Assembly (NCBI GenBank): GCA_949948835.1
Contig: CATLHF010000002.1
Span: forward strand, 1-64,000
Reading direction: 5' to 3'
DNA: 64,000 nucleotides
Source of the DNA: an uncultured Clostridia bacterium
GTDB lineage: Bacteria > Bacillota > Clostridia > TANB77 > CAG-508
Below the pieces are notes generated by a model, which had not been told where the DNA came from, made no database searches, and saw only the letters and a list, made by a program, of their open reading frames with translations. A program made the position numbers and the translations under genes. Positions 1-9,886 of this stretch are shown here, piece after piece. Each line of letters opens with the position of its first letter. Positions within the stretch are counted from its first letter, which is position 1.

Positions 1-190
1 TCTTAGCAATAATAGCAAGAACGCCTAATTTATCTTTTGGATAATCCCTCCTTAACACAAGATTTTTACTTAAATCAATGGTATGAATCTTTTGATTTAA
101 AATAGCTTCTAAAAACTTAGAAGTAATCTCTTCACTTCTCACTTCACCAAAAAGAGCCTGAAAAATAACATCTAGCTTAGGAGAAAACAA
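1..190 (-). CDS. Rpn / PD-(D/E)XK nuclease family transposase-like protein, partial at left edge
   Basis: Reverse-strand translation ...LFSPKLDVIFQALFGEVRSEEITSKFLEAILNQKIHTIDLSKNLVLRRDYPKDKLGVLAIIAK resembles the N-terminus of this family; no ATG (possible TTG start near 190), so absent from the ORF track. Confidence 0.55.
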   Translation of the reverse strand, partial: MFSPKLDVIFQALFGEVRSEEITSKFLEAILNQKIHTIDLSKNLVLRRDYPKDKLGVLAIIAK

Positions 191-337
191 GAAAAGTAAA
201 TAAAAATATTTCGTCAAATTTGGACAAAACATAATTAATTATGTAAAAAGGTAATATTCAAAAAGTATTCATTTTATTGAGTTCTCCTAAATACAAATAT
301 ATAATAAAACAAAAAAGTAAAAGGAGACAAAAGAAAA

Positions 338-1477
338 ATGAAAAGTACAAAAGGTATAACTTTGATAGCACTAGTTATCACGATTATTGTATTACTAATT
401 TTAGCGGGGATTACAATAAACCTAACAATAGGCGAACATGGAATCTTAACGATGGCAAAAGAAGCAGGAAAGAATTATCAAAATGCAGCAGAATACGAGC
501 AAGGAGCAATAGTAGATTTTTTCAATGAAGCACAAAATATTATTGCTGGTGGAAATGGTGGCGGAATAAATCAAGGTGGGACTGAAGAATCAGAAAATCC
601 AACTGGAGTATGGAGACTAGTCGATAAAGTAAATGTAGGAGATTACGTAGCATATGATCCAACTCTGGGAGTAACAGATACATCTAAACTAACTTATACA
701 TCACCAGTAGGAACAGGAACATCACATGGAAATGGATATCAAAGTCAAACATTTACTGCGAACAGTAGTGATAAATGGAAAGTTCTTAGCAAAAATATGG
801 CTTCAGGAGAAGTTATATTAATAGGTCGTGTTAAATCAGATAAAAGTTCATACTTTTCTATGAAAGGTGCCGTAGGGTATCTATATGCATCTCAGGAGCT
901 GGCTTCGATTTGTTCTATTTATGGATATGGAAAAGGTGCTGAGACGAAATATGTTTATAAATATACTATAGGAGGTCCAGGAGATGGTGTGATAGAAATG
1001 ACTTCAACTGGAGGTGCTGCTTGTCCAAGCCTAGCTTTCATTAATACTCTGGTTGGATACAAAGGAACTCTGGGTGAAGAGACTACATCAGTACTTGCTG
1101 AAACTTTTCCAACCATATATACAGAATCTGGTGTAAGTAGTGAAAAAGCAAAAGTGACAGCTCGCGATTCACGTGTAGCATATCATATAAAGGAATATTT
1201 GGATGAAAACAACCCTTTATACAAAATATTGTCTGAGAATTCAATGTGGCTACTGCAAAAAGAAATGTATTATGATACTTATTGGCGTTATAATATTGCT
1301 GGTATTTGGCCAGGGGGACAAGTTGGTTACGAAAAGTTATGTAATGGTGGAATGAATGGTTTGGTTGAGGATACACTTAACAATATAGCAAGCGTTTGTC
1401 CAATTATTTTACTAAAGAACACTATAAAAACAAGTGGGCAAGATGAAGATGGAGTATGGAATATTATTGATGAATAA
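338..1477 (+). CDS. Prepilin-type N-terminal methylation protein (type IV pilin-like)
   Basis: KGITLIALVITIIVLLILAGITINL prepilin-like N-terminus; preceded by an aaaggagaca-type RBS. Confidence 0.75.
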   Translation: MKSTKGITLIALVITIIVLLILAGITINLTIGEHGILTMAKEAGKNYQNAAEYEQGAIVDFFNEAQNIIAGGNGGGINQGGTEESENPTGVWRLVDKVNVGDYVAYDPTLGVTDTSKLTYTSPVGTGTSHGNGYQSQTFTANSSDKWKVLSKNMASGEVILIGRVKSDKSSYFSMKGAVGYLYASQELASICSIYGYGKGAETKYVYKYTIGGPGDGVIEMTSTGGAACPSLAFINTLVGYKGTLGEETTSVLAETFPTIYTESGVSSEKAKVTARDSRVAYHIKEYLDENNPLYKILSENSMWLLQKEMYYDTYWRYNIAGIWPGGQVGYEKLCNGGMNGLVEDTLNNIASVCPIILLKNTIKTSGQDEDGVWNIIDE

Positions 1478-1479
1478 AA

Positions 1480-1520
1480 GAAAAGAAGGATTAGAGAATA
1501 AACTCTAATCCTTCTTATTA
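1480..1520. terminator. Bidirectional hairpin between convergent genes
   Basis: aaggattagagaataaactctaatcctt perfect stem with T-rich flank. Confidence 0.75.
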
Positions 1521-2366
1521 TATAAATTTATAAACCGCCTCGGCAAAGCCAGCGTTTGCAGATGTATTATTTGAGATATAACCTGCAATCTTTTTTACTT
1601 CATCATACGAATCCGAAAGGGTAGCAGCTATTCCAGAAACTTTTAACATATCAATATCATTAATATTATCTCCAATTGCCATAACATCAGAGCGATCAAC
1701 ATTTAAGAAACGACTAAGATATTCTAGGGCATAACCTTTTCCGATGTGAACAGGAGTAATATCTAAGTATTCATATTCTTTATTAATAATCGTATCTTTA
1801 TAAAATCCTTTCTTCTGAATAAGAGTTACATTTAAGTTGGCATTTAAAAGAATTTCGTTTTTTACATTTGATAAATCACCAGTACTAGAGATTACTAATT
1901 TAAAGATAGGAGTTTGATGAGCATCGATATAATCTTTTATATTTTCTACAATATGAAAAGATAAAGTATTTGTATTTTTACTGCCATTTAATATGTAATT
2001 TCTAAGATCCATATAAAGCAAATTTTCAGTAATTACTTCAGATTCGCTATAAACATGAACATGTAAACTATATTTTTTTGCTAAATCATAACAAGCATTA
2101 AAATCTTCAATTGGCAACAAGTTCTTATATATTTCCTCTCCTGTTTTTAAATTAATAATTTGTGTTCCATTTCCAAAAATACCATAAGAAGCATTGCACT
2201 TATCACAAATATCTTTTGTAATAGAATAGGTTTTTCCAGTACAAATGGCAAAGTCAATATTCTTTTTATTAATATCATTAATAGCAGTTAGATTATTGAC
2301 AGGGATAAAATTATTGTGGTCAATTAAAGTACCATCTAAGTCACTTGCAATTAACTTGATTGCCAT
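1518..2366 (-). CDS. Cof-type HAD-family hydrolase
   Basis: LIASDLDGTLID motif and GDNINDIDML motif. Confidence 0.9.
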   Translation of the reverse strand: MAIKLIASDLDGTLIDHNNFIPVNNLTAINDINKKNIDFAICTGKTYSITKDICDKCNASYGIFGNGTQIINLKTGEEIYKNLLPIEDFNACYDLAKKYSLHVHVYSESEVITENLLYMDLRNYILNGSKNTNTLSFHIVENIKDYIDAHQTPIFKLVISSTGDLSNVKNEILLNANLNVTLIQKKGFYKDTIINKEYEYLDITPVHIGKGYALEYLSRFLNVDRSDVMAIGDNINDIDMLKVSGIAATLSDSYDEVKKIAGYISNNTSANAGFAEAVYKFI

Positions 2367-2482
2367 GAAAAAACCTCCTAGTTTAAATGTTAAATCTATT
2401 CTATCATATCTTTTGTGATAGTGGTAGAAAAAATTAAAAAAATAAGGTATAATACAATAAAAATAACCAAACAGGAGAAATT

Positions 2483-3221
2483 ATGAGAAATATAAAATTA
2501 ACAATAGAATATGATGGGAAAGACTTTAATGGTTGGCAAAAGCAACCAAACAAATTAAACATACAAGGAACTATAGAATCTGTTATTGAAAGTATTACAG
2601 GAGAAAAAGTAGAATTAAATGCTTCTCGGAAGAACCGATGCGGGTGTTCATGCCTTCGGACAAGTTGCAAATTTTAAAACCAATTCCAATTTACCGATTT
2701 CAAAATTTGCAATTGCAATTAACTCGAGATTAAAAAAATCAATTGTTATCAAAAAAGCGGAAGAAGTAGAAGAAGATTTTCATTCTCGTTTTGCTTGTAA
2801 GAAAAAAACATATGTATATAAAGTCGATAATTCAGAATATGGAAGTAGTATTTATCGAAATCTGAAGTACCATATTCCACAAAAACTAGATGTGGAAAAA
2901 ATGGATAGAGCCGCAAAATATTTTGAAGGAGAACATGATTTTAAAGCGTTTAAAGCAAGTGGAACAAGTGCTAAAAGTAGTGTAAGAACGATTTATAAAG
3001 CAAGTGTTAAGCAGGAAGAACAAAATATAACTATAACATTAACGGGGAATGGATTTTTATATAATATGGTTCGTATTATTTCTGGAACTTTAGTAGATGT
3101 GGGACTTGGGAAAATAAAGCCAGAAGAAATTCCGATAATATTAGAACAAAAAGATAGGACAAAAGCTGGAAAAACATTACCAGCACATGGATTATATTTA
3201 GTAAGTGTCGAATATGACTAA
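2483..3221 (+). CDS. truA: tRNA pseudouridine(38-40) synthase TruA, requires +1 shift at CGG 2627
   Basis: ORFs 2483..2677 and 2619..3221 join as ...NAS-GRTDAGVHAFGQVANF; GRTDAGVHA is the conserved TruA motif. Confidence 0.9.
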
Positions 3222-3288
3222 CTGTCACAAAACAAGTAAAGAATTCATATGATATACTAGCAAAATAAGCAACAAAGGAGAGAAAATT

Positions 3289-3888
3289 ATGAATACTTTA
3301 CTTATATTTTTTGCATTGCCACTTGCAACAATTATATTGGCAGCTGTATTACAAAAACTAATAAAATGCCCAATATTGGTGGCAGCTATCTTTTTTGCCA
3401 TTTATTTAATTGTAGCTTTTGCCGTATTTGATGCAACATTTTTAATTGCAGCAATTGTATACACATTTTTAGCATATGTAACAGCAGCAATTGTTAGAAT
3501 ACTTTGCTGGTTTTTCAGAAATTGTAGTTGGAGTTGCAATTGTAATTGCACTTGTAACAATCAAGATAATGATTGTTGTTGTAGAAGAGCAAACAACACG
3601 ACCAATAATGTATTAGCCTTAAGTGATGCAAACGAAGCGGTTAGTCTATCCAATAGAAATGGATGTACTTGTCGAGTGACTTGTAGAAACAATAACACAT
3701 TTAATAACGGATACAACAGAGGATATAATAACGGTTATGATAATGGCTATAACAATGCATTTGATTTTTGCAATGATAATGGAAATAACCAAAATGCATG
3801 TAATCAAGATTTAATAGCAGCTACAAACAATATTGCAACTGCAATTAATAATAATCTTGGCTGTTGTTGTAGAAGAAGATGCAGATAA
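3289..3888 (+). CDS. DUF2651/YbeF-like membrane protein with Cys-rich and NGY-repeat tail
   Basis: Hydrophobic N-terminus followed by CNCNCTC, CCCRR, and NNGYNRGYNNGYDNGYNN repeats. Confidence 0.5.
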   Translation: MNTLLIFFALPLATIILAAVLQKLIKCPILVAAIFFAIYLIVAFAVFDATFLIAAIVYTFLAYVTAAIVRILCWFFRNCSWSCNCNCTCNNQDNDCCCRRANNTTNNVLALSDANEAVSLSNRNGCTCRVTCRNNNTFNNGYNRGYNNGYDNGYNNAFDFCNDNGNNQNACNQDLIAATNNIATAINNNLGCCCRRRCR

Positions 3889-3892
3889 GAAA

Positions 3893-3935
3893 ATAGAGGA
3901 AAATATCAATCTTATTTTCCTCTATTTTGTTTTAC
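3893..3935 (+). terminator. Rho-independent terminator
   Basis: aatagaggaaaatatcaatcttattttcctctattttg hairpin. Confidence 0.75.
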
Positions 3936-3980
3936 TTTCTTTACTATTTTGCTAAAATGTGATATAAAATATGCTAAGAG

Positions 3981-4868
3981 GTGGAAAAGTTGAAAATAGC
4001 AATTTTATCAGACATACATGGAAACATAGTAGCATTAGAAGAAGCAATTAAAGATGCAAAAACACAAGGAGTAGAACAATATATTGTATTAGGGGATTTG
4101 ATTACAGATTTACCTTTTACGAATGAAATAATTGACAAAGTAAGAGACTTAACACCATATGTTGTAAAAGGAAACAGAGAACAATATTTGCTAGAGTATG
4201 AATCAACAAAAGAAGATAAAATGTGGAAAACGATACAGAATAAGAGTGTATGTTGTTATTATCATCACCTAAGAAAAGATAATTTGGAATATATTCGTAA
4301 TTTAAAAGAAGAACTAACTTTGGAAATAGAAGGAGTTAAAATAAAAGCAGTACATGCGTCACCTGATAGTGTGACAGAATTACTGTATTTTGATACTCCT
4401 CGCATGGAAGAAATTTTTAGTGAGCTACAAGAAGATATTTTAGTATATGGACATAACCATAATTCGGCACAATATCAAACTAAAAATGGGAAGACAATTG
4501 CGCAAGTAGGAGTACTTGGAATTCATAACAATCAAATTGGAAAACCTCAATATACCATTTTGAATTGTGAAAACGGACAAGCTAGAATGGAAATACGAAC
4601 ATTAGAATATGATGTACAAAGATTAAAAGAAAAGATAATACAAGTAGGGGGATTATATCCAGAAGCAAGAGTATGGCAGAATTTAAATTTTCTTACTATT
4701 CTTAAAGGAAAAGATATTAGAAGGGACTTTTGTAAAGAAGCAAAAGAAAAAATGTTATCAAAATATCATGGAACATATCAAAAAGGGTTTAATTCTCATT
4801 TCGAGTCTTTTGATGATGATATTTATCAAGAAGTAGCAAAAGAATTTGAACCATATTTTTTATTATAA
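3981..4868 (+). CDS. Metallophosphoesterase family protein
   Basis: ILSDIHGN, GDLITD, GHNHN motifs. Confidence 0.85.
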   Translation: MEKLKIAILSDIHGNIVALEEAIKDAKTQGVEQYIVLGDLITDLPFTNEIIDKVRDLTPYVVKGNREQYLLEYESTKEDKMWKTIQNKSVCCYYHHLRKDNLEYIRNLKEELTLEIEGVKIKAVHASPDSVTELLYFDTPRMEEIFSELQEDILVYGHNHNSAQYQTKNGKTIAQVGVLGIHNNQIGKPQYTILNCENGQARMEIRTLEYDVQRLKEKIIQVGGLYPEARVWQNLNFLTILKGKDIRRDFCKEAKEKMLSKYHGTYQKGFNSHFESFDDDIYQEVAKEFEPYFLL

Positions 4869-4878
4869 AGGAGACAGT

Positions 4879-5115
4879 ATGAGACTAGATAAATTTTTAA
4901 AAGTGGCAAGAGTTATTAAAAGAAGAACAATTGCAAATGAAGCAGCAGATAGTGGAAGAGTTAGTGTAAATGGAAAACAAGTTAAACCAAGTTATGAAGT
5001 AAAAGTGGGAGACATTGTTGAAATAATATTTGGAAATAGTACTTCCAAATTTGAAATTTTATATATTCCACAAACAGTTGGAAAAGATATGCCAGAATTA
5101 ATAAAAATATTGTAA
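4879..5115 (+). CDS. S4-domain RNA-binding protein (RqcP/YabO-like)
   Basis: MRLDKFLKVARVIKRRTIANEAADSGRVSVNGK S4 signature; start moved to the ATG after aaaggagacagt. Confidence 0.8.
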   Translation: MRLDKFLKVARVIKRRTIANEAADSGRVSVNGKQVKPSYEVKVGDIVEIIFGNSTSKFEILYIPQTVGKDMPELIKIL

Positions 5116-5124
5116 GGAGTACAA

Positions 5125-5541
5125 ATGAAAAAGATTAAAGAGAAATTATTAGAAAATGATTTTGGAGCATACTTATATGATTTAAGATGCAAAAAAGAAT
5201 ATACCATAGAAGAATTAGCTCAAAAAATAAACATGGAGACCGTAACAATAAAAGGAATTCGAAAATGGGAACACGATTTAGAGTTTCCGAATTTAGACCA
5301 AATGTACAAATTATCCGAAATTTATGAAGTTCCAATTGAAGAATTAATGCAGATAAGAACACAAACATTAGAAGAGGGACTAAAGGGAGTACATAAGATC
5401 ATGATTCGTTTCTTAGGTTATTTATTGGGATTTTCGATTTATGGAACGATTATTATTGGATATACCATTATTTTTGCAACACTAATATTTTCGTTTTTAT
5501 TCTTTATTGCAGCAGCAAATAGACCAATAACACGTTTTTAA
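5125..5541 (+). CDS. XRE-family HTH regulator with C-terminal transmembrane segment
   Basis: HTH_3-like LRCKKEYTIEELAQKINMETVTIKGIRKWE plus a hydrophobic C-terminus. Confidence 0.7.
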   Translation: MKKIKEKLLENDFGAYLYDLRCKKEYTIEELAQKINMETVTIKGIRKWEHDLEFPNLDQMYKLSEIYEVPIEELMQIRTQTLEEGLKGVHKIMIRFLGYLLGFSIYGTIIIGYTIIFATLIFSFLFFIAAANRPITRF

Positions 5542-5566
5542 CATTGTTTAAGAAAGAGGAAAAAAT

Positions 5567-8500
5567 ATGTCAAAATTTATTCATTTACATGTTCATAGTG
5601 AATATAGTTTGCTAGATGGAGCAAACAGAATTAAAGATTTACCCGTTCGTGCTAAAGAAATGGGTATGGAGGCAATTGCTCTTACAGACCATGGGGTTAT
5701 GTATGGAGTTATTGACTTTTATAAGGCATGTAAAAAAGAAGGAATTAAACCAATTATTGGGTGTGAAGTATATGTGGCAAATAGAAGTCGATTTGATAAA
5801 GAAGCAGGTTTAGACTGGAACAACCACTTAATTTTGCTTGCCAAAAATAACAAAGGATATCAAAACTTAACAAAACTAGTTTCGGCGGGATTTACAGATG
5901 GGTTTTACTATAAACCACGTATCGATAAAGAAATACTAGAAAAACATCATGAGGGACTAATTTGTTTAAGTGCATGTCTTGCTGGAGAAGTAAACCAAGC
6001 AATTTTAAAAGATGATTTAGAACATGCAAAAGAAGTAGCCTTATGGTTTAAAAACTTATTTGGAGAAGACTATTATTTAGAAGTACAGAATAACGGAATA
6101 AAAGAACAAACACTTGCCAATCAAAAGTTAATACAGTTATCCAGAGAACTTGATATTCCACTTGTTGCAACTAACGATGCTCATTATTCAAGACGTGAAG
6201 ATGCTTATAACCATGAAGTATTATTATGCATACAAACAGGTAAGAAAATGAAAGATGAAGACCGTATGCATTTTGAAACAGAGGAATTGTATCTAAAAAC
6301 AAGTGAAGAAATGGAAGATTATTTTAGTAATATTCCAGAGGCAATTGAAAATACCGTAAAAATTGCAAATAGCTGTAGTGTGGAATTTGAATTTGGACAT
6401 ACTATATTACCAAATTATGATGTACCAGAAGAATTTGAAACACACTATGAGTATCTAAAAAAATTATGTGATGATGGGATAAGAAAACGCTATGGAGATA
6501 ATCCAAGTCAAGAGATTTTAGATAGAGCAGAGTATGAAATAAGTGTTATTCATAAAATGGGATATGTTGATTACTACTTAATTGTTTGGGATTATATTAA
6601 TTATGCAAAATCCGTAGGAATCCCAGTAGGTCCAGGACGTGGTTCAGGAGCAGGTTCCATTTTAGCCTATGCAATAGGAATTACGGATATTGACCCAATC
6701 CAATATAACTTACTGTTTGAACGCTTTTTAAACCCAGAAAGAATCAGTATGCCCGATTTTGACGTTGACTTTTGTTATGAAAGAAGACAAGAAGTAATTG
6801 ATTACGTATGCCATAAATACGGATATGACCATGTATCACAAATTATTACCTTTGGAACCATGGCTGCTAGAATGGTAATTCGAGATGTGGGAAGAGTATT
6901 AGATATTCCCTATCAAGATGCTGATAAACTTGCAAAAATGATTCCAAATGAATTACATATTACGATTCCAAAGGCATTAGAGCAAAATAGAGAATTGAAA
7001 GAATTATATGAATCAGATACGACAACAAAACAAGTATTAGATATTGCAATGGCATTAGAAGGAATGCCAAGACAGGCATCAACCCATGCTTGTGGTGTCG
7101 TTATTACCAAAGACCCAGTTGTAAGTTATGTACCTTTATATGTAAATACCAAGGATGGGTCGATTACGACACAATTTATTATGACCACATTAGAAGAGCT
7201 AGGATTATTAAAGATGGACTTCTTAGGATTACGAACCTTAACGGTAATTCAAGATGCAATCAATCTTGTAAAACAAACAAGAGGAATTGATGTTAAGTTT
7301 GATGAAAAAATGAATGACCCTAAAGTTTATAAATTATGGGCAAATGGTGAATCCAGTGGAATATTCCAATTTGAATCACAAGGAATGACAAACTTTATGA
7401 AGGAATTAAAGCCAGATAGCTTAGAAGATATTATAGCAGGAGTTTCGCTGTATCGTCCAGGTCCAATGGACCAAATACCAAGATATATTAAAAACAAGCT
7501 AGACCCAGCACATGCAGTCTATACCCATCCATCTTTAGAACCAATTCTAAATGTAACTTATGGTTGTATGGTATACCAAGAACAAGTTATGCAAATTGTA
7601 AGAGATTTAGCAGGATATTCCCTAGGAAGAGCAGACCTTGTAAGACGTGCTATGGGTAAGAAAAAACTAGATGTTATGGCAAAGGAAAGAGAATATTTTA
7701 TTTATGGAAAGCTAGATGAAGAAGGAAATGTAGAAATTCCAGGATGTATCAGAAATGGAATTGATGAAGTATCTGCTAATAAAATATTTGATGAAATGGC
7801 AGAGTTTGCAAAATATGCATTTAACAAATCCCATGCGGCAGCCTATGCAGTCGTATCTTACCGAACGGCTTACTTAAAAGCATATTATCCAGAAGAATTT
7901 TTAGCAGCAACCTTAAACAGTTATTTAGGAAACTTAGATAAAGTTCCAGCGTATATTGATGAATGTAAAAGACTTCATATTGAAATCTTAAGACCAGATA
8001 TTAATAAAAGTTTTACCAAATTTACAGTAGATAATGGCAAAATCCGTTTTGGACTAGGAAGTATTAAAAATGTAGGAATTGCAGCAGTTGATAGCATTGT
8101 AAAAGAAAGAGAAGAAAGAGGACTATTTAACTCTTTTACTGACTTTTGCGAGAGAATGCAATCCGAAGCTGTGAATAAAAAATGCATTGAAAGTTTAATA
8201 AAAGCAGGAGCATTTGACGAATTTGAACAAACGAGAAGTACTCTTATGGCATCATTTGAAGGAATTATCGATACGATTTCAGATTCTTCTAAAAAGGCAT
8301 TACAAGGGCAAGTAACGATGTTTGATTTAGCTCCAGAAGATGATAATATGAATGAAATGAAATATACCTATAATACTTTAAAAGAATATTCCAAACGAGA
8401 GTTATTATCCATGGAAAAAGAAATGCTTGGGTTATACATATCAGGCCATCCGTTGGATAACTTAAGAGAGCAAATTGAAAAACAAACCAGTATTAATACC

Positions 8501-9049
8501 ATGCAAATGAGACAATTGCATGAAGAAGAAAATGGAGAACTTGGAGTACAAGTACCAGAATTTAAAGATGGACAAGCTATTAAATTTGTAGGAATTATTA
8601 ATAGTGTCAAAAAGAAATATACCAAGAACAATAAAATTATGGCATTTCTAACAGTTGAAGATTTATATGGACAAGTAGAAATCATCCTATTTGAAAATTG
8701 CTATCAAACCTGTTCCGATATTCTATTAAATGATAAAATTGTTGTAATAGAAGGACGCCTGAGCGTAAGAGAAGACGAAGACACCAAAATTGTAGCAAAC
8801 CGAATTACTGAATTTGGAGAAAAGAAGAATAAGAAATTTGTAATCGATATAACAGATTTGGAAGAAGAAGCAAAAAAACACTTAAGAGGAGCTATCAAAT
8901 TTTTCTCAGGTGATAAAAATAACATTGCAATCTTCGTAAAAGAAAAAGAAGAATTAAAGCCATGTGGTGGAATTTATATAACAGATGAAATTAAAACACA
9001 ATTTGAAGAAATTGTGGGTAGTGAAAGAGTAAATATAGTAGAAGAATAG
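5567..9049 (+). CDS. dnaE: DNA polymerase III subunit alpha
   Basis: 1160 aa; PHP domain HVHSEYSLLDGA, PDFDVDFCYERR, OB domain near the C-terminus. Confidence 0.97.
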   Translation: MSKFIHLHVHSEYSLLDGANRIKDLPVRAKEMGMEAIALTDHGVMYGVIDFYKACKKEGIKPIIGCEVYVANRSRFDKEAGLDWNNHLILLAKNNKGYQNLTKLVSAGFTDGFYYKPRIDKEILEKHHEGLICLSACLAGEVNQAILKDDLEHAKEVALWFKNLFGEDYYLEVQNNGIKEQTLANQKLIQLSRELDIPLVATNDAHYSRREDAYNHEVLLCIQTGKKMKDEDRMHFETEELYLKTSEEMEDYFSNIPEAIENTVKIANSCSVEFEFGHTILPNYDVPEEFETHYEYLKKLCDDGIRKRYGDNPSQEILDRAEYEISVIHKMGYVDYYLIVWDYINYAKSVGIPVGPGRGSGAGSILAYAIGITDIDPIQYNLLFERFLNPERISMPDFDVDFCYERRQEVIDYVCHKYGYDHVSQIITFGTMAARMVIRDVGRVLDIPYQDADKLAKMIPNELHITIPKALEQNRELKELYESDTTTKQVLDIAMALEGMPRQASTHACGVVITKDPVVSYVPLYVNTKDGSITTQFIMTTLEELGLLKMDFLGLRTLTVIQDAINLVKQTRGIDVKFDEKMNDPKVYKLWANGESSGIFQFESQGMTNFMKELKPDSLEDIIAGVSLYRPGPMDQIPRYIKNKLDPAHAVYTHPSLEPILNVTYGCMVYQEQVMQIVRDLAGYSLGRADLVRRAMGKKKLDVMAKEREYFIYGKLDEEGNVEIPGCIRNGIDEVSANKIFDEMAEFAKYAFNKSHAAAYAVVSYRTAYLKAYYPEEFLAATLNSYLGNLDKVPAYIDECKRLHIEILRPDINKSFTKFTVDNGKIRFGLGSIKNVGIAAVDSIVKEREERGLFNSFTDFCERMQSEAVNKKCIESLIKAGAFDEFEQTRSTLMASFEGIIDTISDSSKKALQGQVTMFDLAPEDDNMNEMKYTYNTLKEYSKRELLSMEKEMLGLYISGHPLDNLREQIEKQTSINTMQMRQLHEEENGELGVQVPEFKDGQAIKFVGIINSVKKKYTKNNKIMAFLTVEDLYGQVEIILFENCYQTCSDILLNDKIVVIEGRLSVREDEDTKIVANRITEFGEKKNKKFVIDITDLEEEAKKHLRGAIKFFSGDKNNIAIFVKEKEELKPCGGIYITDEIKTQFEEIVGSERVNIVEE

Positions 9050-9053
9050 AACC

Positions 9054-9112
9054 ATGTAGGGGTCGGCGCCTTCGCCGACCCATTTATAAAATCAATCTAT
9101 AAATGGGTTGAC
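9054..9112. repeat. Palindromic element with two overlapping hairpins after dnaE
   Basis: gggtcggcg-cctt-cgccgaccc and cccatttata-aaatcaatc-tataaatggg share the central ccc. Confidence 0.6.
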
Positions 9113-9201
9113 GAAAGCATTTTTATTCCTTTTCACAAACTAGACACAAATACAAGTTATAATGTATAATAATTGTTAGAAAAAATAGGAGTGGAGAAAC
9201 G

Positions 9202-9882
9202 ATGAATAATGTAACAGTACTTGTTGTAGACGATGAATCAAGAATGAGAAAATTGATTAAGGACTTTTTAGTGCAAAAGGAATTTAAAGTGCTAGAGGCA
9301 GAAGATGGAGAAAAAGCATTAGAGGTGTATCATGAAAACAAGAAAGAAATTGGTCTTATTTTATTAGATGTTATGATGCCAAAATTAGATGGATGGTCTG
9401 TGTTAAGACAAATTAGACAAGAATCCAAATTGCCTATTATGATGCTAACCGCAAGAGGAGAGGAACAAGATGAGTTATTTGGATTTGAACTTGGAGTCGA
9501 TGAATATATTTCAAAACCATTTAGTCCTAAAATATTAGTGGCAAGAGTGGAAGCACTTTTAAATAGAACCATAGGAAACCAAGGGGAAATAAAAGATTAT
9601 GGTGGTATTGAAATTAATGCAGATGGAAGAACAGTAAAAGTGGATGGAAAAGAAGTGGAAATGAGTCTTCGTGAATATGAACTTTTAAAATATTTAGTAG
9701 ATAATGAAGGAATTGCTTTATCAAGAGATAAAATCTTAAACAATGTATGGAATTATGATTATTATGGGGATTCTAGAACGATTGATAGTCATATAAAAAA
9801 GATAAGACACAAGTTAGGAAAAAAAGGAAAATATATTGAGACAATGCGTGGTGTCGGTTATAAATTCGAGGTGAAAAAATAA
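9202..9882 (+). CDS. OmpR/PhoB-family response regulator
   Basis: Receiver domain VVDDESRMRKLI..LLDVMMP and winged-helix C-terminus. Confidence 0.93.
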   Translation: MNNVTVLVVDDESRMRKLIKDFLVQKEFKVLEAEDGEKALEVYHENKKEIGLILLDVMMPKLDGWSVLRQIRQESKLPIMMLTARGEEQDELFGFELGVDEYISKPFSPKILVARVEALLNRTIGNQGEIKDYGGIEINADGRTVKVDGKEVEMSLREYELLKYLVDNEGIALSRDKILNNVWNYDYYGDSRTIDSHIKKIRHKLGKKGKYIETMRGVGYKFEVKK

Positions 9883-9886
9883 AAAA

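Noticed and set aside
277-528. ORF 277..528
   Set aside because: Shadow of the pilin-like gene in another frame; low-complexity translation, no RBS.
6913-8925. Minus-strand and alternate-frame ORFs inside dnaE
   Set aside because: Antisense shadows of a strongly supported coding gene.
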